DNA of 64,000 nt from Desulfuromonas sp. TF (GTDB taxonomy: Bacteria > Desulfobacterota > Desulfuromonadia > Desulfuromonadales > ATBO01). This document shows, piece by piece, positions 35,549 through 44,065 of the stretch. The DNA lies in NCBI RefSeq assembly GCF_000472285.1, contig NZ_KI421416.1:12032-76031 (forward strand), in the 5' to 3' direction. The notes beneath the pieces were generated by a model. The model saw only the letters and a list, made by a program, of their open reading frames with translations, was not told the DNA's origin and did not search any database. The position numbers were made by a program, and so were the translations under genes. How positions within the stretch are numbered: the first letter of the stretch is position 1; each line of letters opens with the position of its first letter.

Positions 35549-36303
35549 TACTCTACCTTTATCGAACCGGGGCGCCGCCGCTCCCCGGCGCGCAATATCT
35601 TCACGATATCTATGACATGCCGCCAATAAAGCTTCCGATGCCGGGAAAGCATCTTTAGTAACAGCCGAGATTTGGCCATCGGGCTCAAGGAACGTTCACG
35701 CGAATCACGGCGAATACGATAGTAAAATTGTACGCCGGGCAGCTTCACGACCTCGCGACCGAGTCCCAGCAGACGGTTCCAGAAATCCCAGTCTTCCCAG
35801 CCAGCTTGCATGCCTTCCGCGTAGCCGCCGACTGCCTGCCAATCGGCACGACGGAACAGGGCGGCCGAAAATATCAGATTGTCGAGGAGCTGATGCGACA
35901 GGGAAAATTCCGGGAGCATCCAATGTCCATTCAACTCCCCTAACAGCTCCGCACCGCAATAGACGATTCCGACCTCGGCCTGTTCATCAAGGATTTCGAG
36001 AGCCTGCCGCAGGTAATTCGGACCGATCCGGTCGTCGGCATCGAGGGGCAGTACATATTCACCGTAGGCTTGGGCGATACCGAAGTTGCGTGCCGCGGAC
36101 ACCCCTCGGTTAGGTGTGTGGATAACACGGGTCCGGGGCCATTCCCCCTCCTGAAGAATCCGTTGGGTTTCCGCATCGGTCGATCCGTCATTTACCACAA
36201 TGATTTCAAAGTCAGCAAAAGTTTGGGCCAGAACCGACCTGATCGCCTGATCCAGATAGAGTCCCAGATTGTAGCAAGGGATGACTACACTCACCTTGGG
36301 CAT
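35548..36303 (-). CDS. GT2-family glycosyltransferase
   Basis: A 251-residue inverting GT-A enzyme: VSVVIPCYNLGLYLDQAIRS (residues 4-23), IIVVNDGSTDAETQRIL (about 34-50) and VLPLDADDRIGPNYLRQALE (DXD at about 85), then WEDWDFWNRLLGLGREVVKL (catalytic-base ED region). It overlaps the upstream GT2 gene by 13 bases. Specificity unknown. Confidence 0.87.
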   Translation of the reverse strand: MPKVSVVIPCYNLGLYLDQAIRSVLAQTFADFEIIVVNDGSTDAETQRILQEGEWPRTRVIHTPNRGVSAARNFGIAQAYGEYVLPLDADDRIGPNYLRQALEILDEQAEVGIVYCGAELLGELNGHWMLPEFSLSHQLLDNLIFSAALFRRADWQAVGGYAEGMQAGWEDWDFWNRLLGLGREVVKLPGVQFYYRIRRDSRERSLSPMAKSRLLLKMLSRHRKLYWRHVIDIVKILRAGERRRPGSIKVE

Positions 36304-37097
36304 GATCGTCTCTCAAGCGAACCCGCCTTCAGCAGGCCGTGAACAAAGGCTCGATTGAGAACCCGCTTGACTAGACACGCCAGGTAATGCGGAAAAGCTA
36401 CTTGCCCCATTGCACGCAAATAATGGCGTCGAATGGCATACTCCTCAACAAGGGCGGCATCCGAATAGTGGATCGAGCAACTCCCACTATGCACCCGAAA
36501 GCAGGCCAGGGAACGATCCAGCAGAACCGGTGCCGATAAAGATCCAATACGTAGCCAGAGATCATAGTCCATCGCCAGTTTCAAATTCGGATCGAATTGA
36601 TTTTGGCGTAGGATGTCCGTTCGGACGAAGGTGGCGGGGTGAAAGAGCTGGTTCGACCGAAGCAGGCGATTATAGTTGTAGGTCCGCACCGGGAAACTTC
36701 GAAAGCAATACCCCTGGGCGTTGATAAAATCGATGCCGCCGGTCAGCCAGATTGCGCCCGGGCTGCCTTCAAAACCTGCCACAACGGATGTGATGACATC
36801 TGCGGTAGGATAACAATCGTCACTATGAAGAAAACCGACAACATCACCCGACGCCAGGCTAATCCCCTTGTTCATCGCATCTGCGATCCCCTGATCGGAT
36901 CCGGATGTCCATGAAATCCTCTGGTCGCGACCGGCTGCCTGCTCAATCGTGGCGAGGCTACCGTCCGTTGAACCCCCATCGATGATAATATGCTCGAGTT
37001 CAGGGTAATCCTGCCGCAGCACGCTGTCGATAGCCTGAGCGAGGAAACGATTACCATTGAGATTAACTGTAACGATGGTGATCTTCATCTTTTTCAT
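36291..37097 (-). CDS. GT2-family glycosyltransferase
   Basis: A 268-residue GT-A enzyme of the WcaA-like type: ITIVTVNLNGNRFLAQAIDS (6-25), HIIIDGGSTDGSLATIEQ (about 37-54) and VVGFLHSDDCYPTADVITSV (DXD-like, about 85-104), then LKLAMDYDLWLRIGSLSAPV. ATG at 37097 overlaps the previous stop by four bases (ATGA). Donor unknown. Confidence 0.87.
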   Translation of the reverse strand: MKKMKITIVTVNLNGNRFLAQAIDSVLRQDYPELEHIIIDGGSTDGSLATIEQAAGRDQRISWTSGSDQGIADAMNKGISLASGDVVGFLHSDDCYPTADVITSVVAGFEGSPGAIWLTGGIDFINAQGYCFRSFPVRTYNYNRLLRSNQLFHPATFVRTDILRQNQFDPNLKLAMDYDLWLRIGSLSAPVLLDRSLACFRVHSGSCSIHYSDAALVEEYAIRRHYLRAMGQVAFPHYLACLVKRVLNRAFVHGLLKAGSLERRSCPR

Positions 37098-38134
37098 CTT
37101 ACCGGATGACAGGGGTTAACCTTTTGGCCTGTAATAATCTGCCAGATTAACCTTACCCGCTCCCATTTACAGCACAGTGCACGAATCAGCATGGCGATCA
37201 TCAGCGAGAAGTAGATGGAAGGGAGCACCGCGGGAAAATAACGCCGAGTGAACAGCAAACGATTCCTCATGTTGTAATAATCGCAGATATAGCTCTTTCG
37301 GCTCGGCAGGCTGCTCGTCCCGATGCTTCGTCCCACCTTGTGATAAACACGGCTTTCGATCGCATAGGCCAGTGCGAACCGTCCGCGAATGCGCAGGGAC
37401 CAGTCGGTATCCTCAAAAAAAAGGAAATAGTCTTCGCACATGAGACCCACCTTCTCCAGCATGGAACGAGACACGAATAAAGATGCGCCTACCACATAAT
37501 TCATCCGGCGCTCTATCCGTCCCACATCCACCCGGTCTCCTGCCCGTCCGAGCTGCCCTAGATGCCAAGGAAGGCCGATCCACTTGCAATACCAGCCACC
37601 ACCGCGTGCCTGCACCTGCTCAGGAACATCGTAACGCAGCAGGGTCGAACCACATATGCCGGCATCGGGGCGCTCAGACATCCGGATGAGCAAAGCATCC
37701 AGCGCACCTGGCGCGATGACAGTGTCATTGTTCAGCAGCCAGATATAATCCGAATCCTCCCGGGACAAGAAATAACGAAGACCGACGTTGTTTCCTCCGG
37801 CAAACCCTAGATTGCCTCCCGTTCGAATAAGCACCAACTTGGCTTCGTCATAGGAATCCCCTCCCCGCTCGGCCTCATCACGTTCGTAGATCCGATACCT
37901 GATCGGTTTAGGTATTGGGGGCCACGACAAAGCCTTGAAGTGATGCTCAACAGGGACGAGGACATTCATATTCCCATTAGCCCACGCTTGGATCCTTTCC
38001 AGGGAGCCATCCGTCGACTCGTTATCACAAACGATGACCCGGGTTTCCGCCGGCACATTCCGGAAGATGCTCTCCAGGCATTCAATGGTATCCTTCCAGC
38101 CGTTCCAATTGAGCAGGAGTATGTAGGTACTCAT
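37094..38134 (-). CDS. Rhamnosyltransferase-like GT2 enzyme
   Basis: A 346-residue protein: YILLLNWNGWKDTIECLESI (4-23), VIVCDNESTDGSLERI (about 35), GNLGFAGGNNVGLRYFLSRE (about 115-134) and IWLLNNDTVIAPGALDALLI (about 139-158) are typical of WbbL/dTDP-rhamnosyltransferase-like GT2 members. The C-terminal part has two hydrophobic stretches (about 300-340). The ATG at 38134 sits on the UbiA-type gene's stop (ATGA). A rhamnosyl donor is a family-level guess. Confidence 0.83.
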   Translation of the reverse strand: MSTYILLLNWNGWKDTIECLESIFRNVPAETRVIVCDNESTDGSLERIQAWANGNMNVLVPVEHHFKALSWPPIPKPIRYRIYERDEAERGGDSYDEAKLVLIRTGGNLGFAGGNNVGLRYFLSREDSDYIWLLNNDTVIAPGALDALLIRMSERPDAGICGSTLLRYDVPEQVQARGGGWYCKWIGLPWHLGQLGRAGDRVDVGRIERRMNYVVGASLFVSRSMLEKVGLMCEDYFLFFEDTDWSLRIRGRFALAYAIESRVYHKVGRSIGTSSLPSRKSYICDYYNMRNRLLFTRRYFPAVLPSIYFSLMIAMLIRALCCKWERVRLIWQIITGQKVNPCHPVR

Positions 38135-38976
38135 TGATAAACGCTCCATCCCACCATCAATATCCAGAGAGTGCCGGTGGCCAGTAGAGGAACATCCTTT
38201 ATAAGAGCCTCGGTGGGGTCTCCACTTTGTCCGGATTTGATGCGCATCAGATATCGCAAAAGCCCAAACATGCAAAGGGGCACAGTATAAACCAGAAGAG
38301 GTGTGGAAATGGCATAAATGGAATAGGTTACCAGTACCGCCGCGCCGGAAAGGTACATGGCGCTTTCCAGGAAACCATCGGGGTACTCCTCAAGGGTGCG
38401 GCGGTGATCTCCCGCCGCGGTTCCCAAGTGGCGCCTCTCACTGTAGCGCTTACCCACGCTCAGGAAAATCGACAGGAGAAAAACGGTAAGAAAAAGCCAG
38501 TCGGAAATATAGACATCGAAGGCCTCGCCGCCGCCGTAAAGACGCAAAACGAATCCCAGCGAGATACAGAAAAGATCAATTATCGGCAGATTCTTCAGAT
38601 ACATACTGTAACATGCCGACACCATCAGATATACAATGATATAGGCGATGAACGCAGAGGATATGCGCCAGCTGATTACAACTGCCAAAGCCAACAAGAC
38701 GCAGCAGAGGAGCGCCGCCGCCGTTCTAGACACCCTACCGGACGGAAGCGGTCGGCTCTTCTTGTCAGGGTGGTGGGCATCGCGATCCTGGTCGGCCAGA
38801 TCGTTGAAGACGTATGATGCACTGGATGCGCAACAGAACGCGGCAAAGGGCAGAATGCCGCGTTCGGCAACACCGGAATGAATTAACGCGCCGCTCAGCA
38901 GTGGCGGGAAAAAGATCATCAGGTTCTTCAGCCACTGCCATGGTCTCAGCAGTCTGACAAAATCGATAATATTCAT
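38131..38976 (-). CDS. UbiA-family prenyltransferase (polyprenyl-P phosphoribosyltransferase-like)
   Basis: A 281-residue integral membrane protein with about eight hydrophobic helices and the two Asp-rich UbiA motifs: NDLADQDRDAHHPDKKSRPL (about 58-77) and YISDWLFLTVFLLSIFLSVG later. The N-terminal VRLLRPWQWLKNLMIFFPPL and the HP-x-K-x-RP segment match decaprenyl-phosphate phosphoribosyltransferases, which start synthesis of polyprenyl-P-ribose/arabinose donors. Such lipid donors feed GT-C enzymes; a GT-C-like gene lies directly upstream and overlaps it by four bases. No oxidoreductase pair for ribose-to-arabinose epimerisation is seen in the window. Confidence 0.82.
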   Translation of the reverse strand: MNIIDFVRLLRPWQWLKNLMIFFPPLLSGALIHSGVAERGILPFAAFCCASSASYVFNDLADQDRDAHHPDKKSRPLPSGRVSRTAAALLCCVLLALAVVISWRISSAFIAYIIVYLMVSACYSMYLKNLPIIDLFCISLGFVLRLYGGGEAFDVYISDWLFLTVFLLSIFLSVGKRYSERRHLGTAAGDHRRTLEEYPDGFLESAMYLSGAAVLVTYSIYAISTPLLVYTVPLCMFGLLRYLMRIKSGQSGDPTEALIKDVPLLATGTLWILMVGWSVYQ

Positions 38977-40712
38977 GGTACCGACAGTCTCGCGGCAAGC
39001 TTGGCCGCGGCGTCCTTGTAGGAAGAGCCCTCGGGCGCCTGCTCGGCGGCAAGACGGAAATTCAGCGCGGCATTCGCCTTATCGGATTCCTGCAGATGAA
39101 GTCGTCCGAGCTGATAATAGTAATGTGGGTCCCGAGTTACCTGAATGAGTTCCCGGAGGAGCAGGATGATTTCTTCCACGATTTCCTGTCGCTCCCGGCC
39201 AGTGCGGCTCTCCAGCAACTGGCGGTCCACCGTAATCAGTAGCTTCTGAAAATTGTAGTAGAGCTGTCCTTTTCTCTGGCGCTTATCCATGATCAGCGCT
39301 CGGGCTTCTTCATATTTTCTTTCATGAAGGAGGAGTTCGGCCCGCTTCAGGTCGAGGAAATCGGCATTTCGCAACCCTTCCGGGGCCGTATTGGATCGGA
39401 TGATGGCCACTCCTTCCGCTTCTCTCCTCGACTCCATGAGCAGACTGGCCAATACCGAGCGGGCAAAGGGGAAATTAGGGGATTTCCTCACCGAATCCTC
39501 AAACAGATGCACATTGTCCTGCCAGACCAGGTTTCGATGCACGGTGGCAGAGGCAGTGGCCGCGAAGAAGATGGTCAGCACCAACGGAACGGCCCGCGGG
39601 AACGAGAAACGGAGGACCAGCCGGTGTCCGACGATCACCAGCGCGAGACAGAAAAAGGCCGAAGGGAGATAAAGGTAGCGTTCCGCTGCCGGGGTCCAGG
39701 CCGGACTAAGCAGCATGACCACGATCGCCGAAGTTCCCACACATGCAGATGCAAGAAAAAGGCCACCGATGATATTCCACTTAAAAACGCAGTACACCAG
39801 CAGCAAGAAAACAGCCAGTCCCACCCAGAAATAGTATCCGGGCACTTCAAAAATTGTGAAATTGAGTGGCCAGGGGATCAGCAGCTTTTTGAAATAGAAG
39901 CCGAAACCTGTAAAAATGGTCTGCAGAACAGTCGTCAGGCCCAGTTCCCGTTCACCGATAAATTGGCGCACCAGTCCTGCTCCGGCATCCCGGGCTAAAC
40001 CACCCCGCACGGCGATATAAAAGAGTGGGAGGATCAAAAAGGGAAAAAGAAACGGAAGTCGTTCTTTCACCCGCTCGATAAGCTTGGGCCGAGGTGAGGC
40101 GGGACGTGGTTCCTCAAAAAGCAGGATAATAGCCAAAGCCGCCGGAACAAAAAATACGGCCGTTTCCTTGGAAAAGAAACCGGGAGCCAAGGGCAGCACG
40201 GACAGATACGCATAGAGGGGACGGATGGTCGCAAGCCCGTATAGCAGGAGCATCGCGGCGATAAGGACGAAGAAGCCGGCCAGTAGATCGCTTCTGGCGG
40301 CAATCCAGTTAACCGCCTCCGTGTTGACCGGATGGATGGAAAAGAGAAGGGCCGCCAGAAAAGGGGGCCAGATCGCCTCGTCAAAGAACCGGTTAACCAC
40401 GATGCGTGCACAGGCAAAGAGAAGAAGGGTATTGGCGGCATGAAGAAGGATATTCTCCAGATGCAGGAAGCTGGTTTCCGCCCCCCAGAGTTTCATGTCG
40501 AGCAGATAGGTAGCCAGCAGAACCGGCCGGTAGAAATAATCCGTCGCATGGGTGAGGATTTTCCATGCACCGGAACCTTCCGTGTCATGCAGCCATTGGA
40601 CGATGGCCCGGTCGTCAACGGGATTGAGTGGAGCCGAAATCACGGGATAAAAAATTACAATGACCAGGGCAGCAAGCCCTAGGGCCTGTATGCCGGTACG
40701 AGGGGCTTTCAT
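38973..40712 (-). CDS. GT-C-like membrane protein with C-terminal TPR region
   Basis: A 579-residue protein: about eleven to twelve transmembrane segments over residues 10-390, then a soluble, TPR-like tail (RNADFLDLKRAELLLHERKY and ITRDPHYYYQLGRLHLQESD-type repeats, about 430-570). The early loop FYRPVLLATYLLDMKLWGAE and IHPVNTEAVNWIAARSDLLA are typical of the TMTC/PMT-related GT-C family, which uses lipid-linked sugars on the periplasmic side. It follows the ABC ATPase gene with an ATGA overlap and precedes the UbiA-type gene. A role in glycosylating pilin or another exported protein is inferred. Confidence 0.78.
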   Translation of the reverse strand: MKAPRTGIQALGLAALVIVIFYPVISAPLNPVDDRAIVQWLHDTEGSGAWKILTHATDYFYRPVLLATYLLDMKLWGAETSFLHLENILLHAANTLLLFACARIVVNRFFDEAIWPPFLAALLFSIHPVNTEAVNWIAARSDLLAGFFVLIAAMLLLYGLATIRPLYAYLSVLPLAPGFFSKETAVFFVPAALAIILLFEEPRPASPRPKLIERVKERLPFLFPFLILPLFYIAVRGGLARDAGAGLVRQFIGERELGLTTVLQTIFTGFGFYFKKLLIPWPLNFTIFEVPGYYFWVGLAVFLLLVYCVFKWNIIGGLFLASACVGTSAIVVMLLSPAWTPAAERYLYLPSAFFCLALVIVGHRLVLRFSFPRAVPLVLTIFFAATASATVHRNLVWQDNVHLFEDSVRKSPNFPFARSVLASLLMESRREAEGVAIIRSNTAPEGLRNADFLDLKRAELLLHERKYEEARALIMDKRQRKGQLYYNFQKLLITVDRQLLESRTGRERQEIVEEIILLLRELIQVTRDPHYYYQLGRLHLQESDKANAALNFRLAAEQAPEGSSYKDAAAKLAARLSVP

Positions 40713-41617
40713 GATGTCCGGCCTACGATCTCCAGGAAAAGGGCCTCTAGGCTCCGACGCTGTGGTTCGATGAGCAGGACATGCCCACCGCAGATGAAAA
40801 GCTGCTCCATGAACTCCTGGAAATGCTCTCTTGGCACGGAGGCATCGATACGCCCTTCGCTTATTTCGGTGACGATAAACTCGGACATGGCGCCGGGTGA
40901 AACTCCGCCGACCCGTACCGTGTATCCTTCGATGCCGCTCTGAAGCACCTGTTCGACGTCATGGATGGCCTGCAGGGTGCCGGCGGCGATGATCGCCACG
41001 TGGTCGCAGACTGCTTCCACATCGGCAATGACATGCGTGCTGAAGAAGACCGTTTTTCCCTTCTTCTTGAGATCGAGAATAATCTCCTTGACGAGCGCCC
41101 GACCGACAGGGTCGAGGCCGCTCATCGGCTCGTCGAGAATAAAGAGGTCCGGATCATGAAAGAGCGTCTGCGCCAGCCCGAGCCGCTGCACCATTCCCTT
41201 GCTATAGCCACGGATCGGACGGTTGGCCGCCTCCGTAAGGGACATGGTCTCAAGAACCTGTTCCGACTCGCGGCGAAGGACGGCGGGCGGCAGCCCGAAG
41301 GCGCGTCCAACGAGGTCGAGGTATTCCCGAGCGGTCAGAAAATCGTAAAATGACGGGTTTTCCGGCAGATAGCCGACGCACACACGGGCCTCCGCTGTCC
41401 CGGTCGGTCGGCCGAAGAGGCGGGCAACCCCGCCGCTCGGGCGGATCTGCCCGAGCAAAGCTTTGATCAGGGTGCTTTTCCCCGCGCCGTTGGGACCAAG
41501 AAAACCGAAAACCTCCCCTTCGGCGACCGAAAGGCTTACGCCTTTCAGAGCTTCTACTCTTCGTCCTTTTTTCCCGCGAAAGGTCTTCGATAACTCTTCG
41601 ATTTCGATCGGCTTCAT
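40709..41617 (-). CDS. ABC transporter ATP-binding protein
   Basis: A 302-residue ABC ATPase: Walker A FGPNGAGKSTLIKAL-type loop (GPNGAGKST at about 44-52), signature YSKGMVQRLGLAQTLF, Walker B LFILDEPMSGLDP, and H-loop FFSTHVIADVEAVCDH, followed by a C-terminal regulatory stretch. It pairs with the ABC-2 permease at 42476-43279. Four in-frame Met codons exist near the start; I choose the ATG at 41617, which has AGGAA six bases upstream and lies 13 bases after the TPR gene. Substrate unknown; proximity to pilA suggests involvement in pilus biogenesis or in exporting a factor needed for it. Confidence 0.9.
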   Translation of the reverse strand: MKPIEIEELSKTFRGKKGRRVEALKGVSLSVAEGEVFGFLGPNGAGKSTLIKALLGQIRPSGGVARLFGRPTGTAEARVCVGYLPENPSFYDFLTAREYLDLVGRAFGLPPAVLRRESEQVLETMSLTEAANRPIRGYSKGMVQRLGLAQTLFHDPDLFILDEPMSGLDPVGRALVKEIILDLKKKGKTVFFSTHVIADVEAVCDHVAIIAAGTLQAIHDVEQVLQSGIEGYTVRVGGVSPGAMSEFIVTEISEGRIDASVPREHFQEFMEQLFICGGHVLLIEPQRRSLEALFLEIVGRTS

Positions 41618-41630
41618 TTTAAGTTCCTGA

Positions 41631-42479
41631 TCAGCCATCATTGGATGAGGTGACGAACTGGCTTGTGCTCCGCACCTTTCCCTGTTCATCGAGATAGAAC
41701 GTTCCGCCGTAAGGGTCGGCCGGCAACTCAGACAGCAGCCCGGACCGAACCAGCAGGGACAACTCGGATGGGAGCTCTCCGAAACGCGTGCGGAACACTT
41801 CCAAAGCTCCCTCGATAACCGTGACCGCTGTTAAGGCTTCATACCTCAGCTCATAGGCCTGTCGCACCACTTTGTCCTTGGAGGTGCGGATCATGGTTTC
41901 TAGAAATGCCAGGCCCATAGCGGATTGCTCCGACTCATAAAAGTAGCGGGCCGCGAGTTGAGCAAACAACGGATTGCCGGAAATCTCAGCAGCATGCTGC
42001 ATGTAGGAGGCGGCCTTCGAATAATCGTTCAGGAAATATGCATAATTGAAGCCCAGGTAGAACGGCAGCCAGGGGTCCCATGTACGATGCGCCACACCTT
42101 TTTCCAGGAGGTGGTTCACCTCGTTCACGCGCCCTACCTCCCAGGTAAAGGCCGCCTGGGCAAAATAATAGGCATCCATATTGTAGGGATCGACATGCAC
42201 CGCCCCCTGAAGCGTTTTGTACATGTTGTAGAATTCGGGTTGAATAACGACGTTTTCCTGAAGCTTCTGCAGGATCGTGCCGAAATAAAAAAGAACCCGC
42301 ACAACTGCCAGTCCAGCGACCGTGGGGCGATGCTCCCCGCTCGCGACTCTAAGCAACTGAGGATGGGGTAGATAGCCGAGTTTCACCTCCACCGGGCGAT
42401 TTTTAAGATATTGGGTAAAGGGTGAAATCAATAGCGCATACGCCACAACCAGAGCGGCGAAGGCGAGACGCCACCTCAT
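41631..42479 (-). CDS. Membrane-anchored TPR-like protein of the pilA-linked ABC module
   Basis: A 282-residue protein with an N-terminal signal anchor (LAFAALVVAYALLISPFTQY), a second hydrophobic stretch near 60, and helical repeats over about 90-215 (VHVDPYNMDAYYFAQAAFTW, DPWLPFYLGFNYAYFLNDYS, NPLFAQLAARYFYESEQSAM), which look like degenerate TPRs. The end has the pattern SGLLSELPADPYGGTFYLDE, seen in many pilus or secretion-linked proteins. I recall no firm function. It overlaps the permease gene by four bases and sits between permease and ATPase, so it is likely a periplasmic partner of that transporter. Confidence 0.72.
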   Translation of the reverse strand: MRWRLAFAALVVAYALLISPFTQYLKNRPVEVKLGYLPHPQLLRVASGEHRPTVAGLAVVRVLFYFGTILQKLQENVVIQPEFYNMYKTLQGAVHVDPYNMDAYYFAQAAFTWEVGRVNEVNHLLEKGVAHRTWDPWLPFYLGFNYAYFLNDYSKAASYMQHAAEISGNPLFAQLAARYFYESEQSAMGLAFLETMIRTSKDKVVRQAYELRYEALTAVTVIEGALEVFRTRFGELPSELSLLVRSGLLSELPADPYGGTFYLDEQGKVRSTSQFVTSSNDG

Positions 42480-43279
42480 GGCAGTTCCCGTCGACCGAAG
42501 GCAAACACCGCAAGTCCCAGCAGGATACCTGTATAGACCAGGGCATAAAGAAAAGCAAACGATACCCCCTCAAAAGATATGGGAAGGCCGTAAACTGCCT
42601 CCACCTGAAAATCGAAGGCGGATAGATTAGGCAGCAGGTAATAGGCCACGGTGACCACCTTGGCGGCGATGGGGCTCATCCCCTGGCCGAATTCGGCGGA
42701 GACATATTCGAAGACCTCCTGAGAGGCACTGCCGCAGAAGTAGATGATCAGCGTACCGAAAAAGGGGAGATAAAAAGAGGTACTGACAGAAGATAGCAAA
42801 AGGGCGAACGCCGCAAGCAGAAGATATTTAAAAATATCGCCAGCGAGGACTACAGTGATATTGCCCCAATGGAGCGGGATATCGGAGGGGTAGGAATTCG
42901 CCGCGATCAGGATGACCACAGCGCTCCCACATCCGAGCACGATCGTGCAGAGAACAAGAAAGAAGGCGATGCTGGTGAATTTACTAAGTAGAAAGGCCGC
43001 CCGACTGATGGGAAGAGTAAGAACCGAGGTCGTGTAGCGTCGCTCGATGTCCCGCCAGATCGAGGAGGCGCCAAGAAGCAGGGTGACGACCAGGAGAACT
43101 CCGGAGACCGTCGAAAGGGACAGGGTAACTGCCAACTCCTGGACCTGGCGCATGGAAAAGCTGCTCAGCGCCGGCACCAGGAGAATCATGGCCAAGGCGA
43201 CCCCGAGGACGGCATACAGCACCCGGTCGCGCATGATGGCACGCAAATGGTTTTGAACAAGGACCGCAACTTGACGCAT
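42476..43279 (-). CDS. ABC-2 type transporter permease
   Basis: A 267-residue permease with six hydrophobic helices: HLRAIMRDRVLYAVLGVALA at the N-terminus, SSIWRDIERRYTTSVLTLPI and SRAAFLLSKFTSIAFFLVLC (about 77-115), typical of ABC-2/NosY-like permeases. With the ATPase at 40709-41617 it would form a complete transporter. The ATG at 43279 lies only 12 bases after the terminator that closes the pilA pair, leaving no room for its own promoter; expression likely comes from read-through. Confidence 0.85.
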   Translation of the reverse strand: MRQVAVLVQNHLRAIMRDRVLYAVLGVALAMILLVPALSSFSMRQVQELAVTLSLSTVSGVLLVVTLLLGASSIWRDIERRYTTSVLTLPISRAAFLLSKFTSIAFFLVLCTIVLGCGSAVVILIAANSYPSDIPLHWGNITVVLAGDIFKYLLLAAFALLLSSVSTSFYLPFFGTLIIYFCGSASQEVFEYVSAEFGQGMSPIAAKVVTVAYYLLPNLSAFDFQVEAVYGLPISFEGVSFAFLYALVYTGILLGLAVFAFGRRELP

Positions 43280-43290
43280 TTTTTAACCTA

Positions 43291-43330
43291 ACAAAAAAGA
43301 CCGGCGGAAGTCAATCTTCCGCCGGTCTTT
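43291..43330 (-). terminator. Intrinsic terminator downstream of the pilA pair
   Basis: A perfect 15-bp stem (AAAGACCGGCGGAAG at 43296-43310, loop 43311-43315, complement at 43316-43330). On the minus strand it is followed by TTTTTTGTT, a proper T-tract. It starts 20 bases after the PilA-C stop and ends 12 bases before the ABC permease start. Confidence 0.9.
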
Positions 43331-43349
43331 ATGATGCTGCGTAACGAGA

Positions 43350-43724
43350 TTACATCGCGGTCCAGGCGGAACCGAAGGCAGTGTTTGAGGCAGCACTCGG
43401 GGTCACAGTGGAGAGCGCAGCCGTGCCGATATCCTGGAAATAGATGGCGGTGGAGTCGTGGGCGGTGCCGTAAGCCTTGCTGCCGCTGGTGTGCTTGGTC
43501 GCACAAGCATACCCTCCAGTAGTGTAGGCGGCCCCGAAGTAAACTCCTTTCGACATCTTGCCGAGAAGGACGCTGGAAGAGCCGGCTGCATCATCGGCAT
43601 CAACACCGCCGAAAACCTGAAGGCCGGTTGTGGTGGTAGTACCACCCGATGCGAGAGCCGCCGCAAAGGAGACGTTGCAGGCGATGAATACGAAGAGAAC
43701 GGCAAGAATGGATATTTTTTTCAC
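43350..43724 (-). CDS. Second pilin subunit (PilA-C-like) with signal peptide
   Basis: A 124-residue exported protein: VKKISILAVLFVFIACNVSFAAA (signal peptide read from a GTG at 43724, GGAGGATAAA in front) then about 100 residues rich in Gly/Ser/Thr/Ala (LQVFGGVDADDAAGSSSVLL, VYFGAAYTTGGYACATKH, ending FGSAWTAM). It lacks the Gly-Phe prepilin cleavage motif. In Geobacter the equivalent gene after pilA encodes a short partner (PilA-C) of the truncated pilin, forming a heterodimer; this identification is by position, length and composition. The ATG-based frame starting at 43814 would overlap pilA. Terminator follows at 43291. Confidence 0.8.
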   Translation of the reverse strand: MKKISILAVLFVFIACNVSFAAALASGGTTTTTGLQVFGGVDADDAAGSSSVLLGKMSKGVYFGAAYTTGGYACATKHTSGSKAYGTAHDSTAIYFQDIGTAALSTVTPSAASNTAFGSAWTAM

Positions 43725-43758
43725 TTTATCCTCCGACTTGAGAAAGTATTGACGAAAT

Positions 43759-43986
43759 TTATCGGGCGTCAAGGGCGGCGGGGTATACCTGGGTTTCCGC
43801 CATGAATGCTTCAAAACCGGTCTTGGTGTTCTTCAGATCACTGTTGCCGGCGGAGTTGAACGCCTTCTGCCGATAGCTGGAGAACTGCGGGATGGCGATG
43901 GCCGCCAGGATGCCGATGATCGCCACAACGATCAGCAGCTCGATCAGAGTGAAACCTTTTTCGTTCTTACGAAACTTTTTAAGCAT
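43759..43986 (-). CDS. pilA: Geobacter-type truncated type IV pilin PilA (PilA-N)
   Basis: The pilus subunit. A 75-residue prepilin: 11-residue leader ending KNEKG, then mature [20 protein letters not shown] with Glu5, cut by PilD between Gly and Phe. The mature chain is 64 residues, about half the length of classic pilins, with aromatic residues at mature positions 1, 24, 27, 32, 47, 50 and 57. That resembles Geobacter sulfurreducens PilA. The missing globular part appears to be supplied by the gene at 43350-43724, 34 bases downstream. The ATG at 43986 precedes [12 protein letters not shown]; the longer frame to 44049 is the 5' leader. Confidence 0.96.
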   Translation of the reverse strand: MLKKFRKNEKGFTLIELLIVVAIIGILAAIAIPQFSSYRQKAFNSAGNSDLKNTKTGFEAFMAETQVYPAALDAR

Positions 43987-44065
43987 GTTTTTTCCTCCTT
44001 GTATTGTGGACGAATCTCGTCCAGGATTTCGGGCTGAACATTCCGTCATGTCGCTCCATGTTTAA

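Noticed and set aside
7226-43279. Transfer RNA or integrase remnants as boundaries of the glycan region
   Set aside because: I saw no tRNA-like fold, integrase or transposase sequence at either end; composition differences alone are only suggestive.
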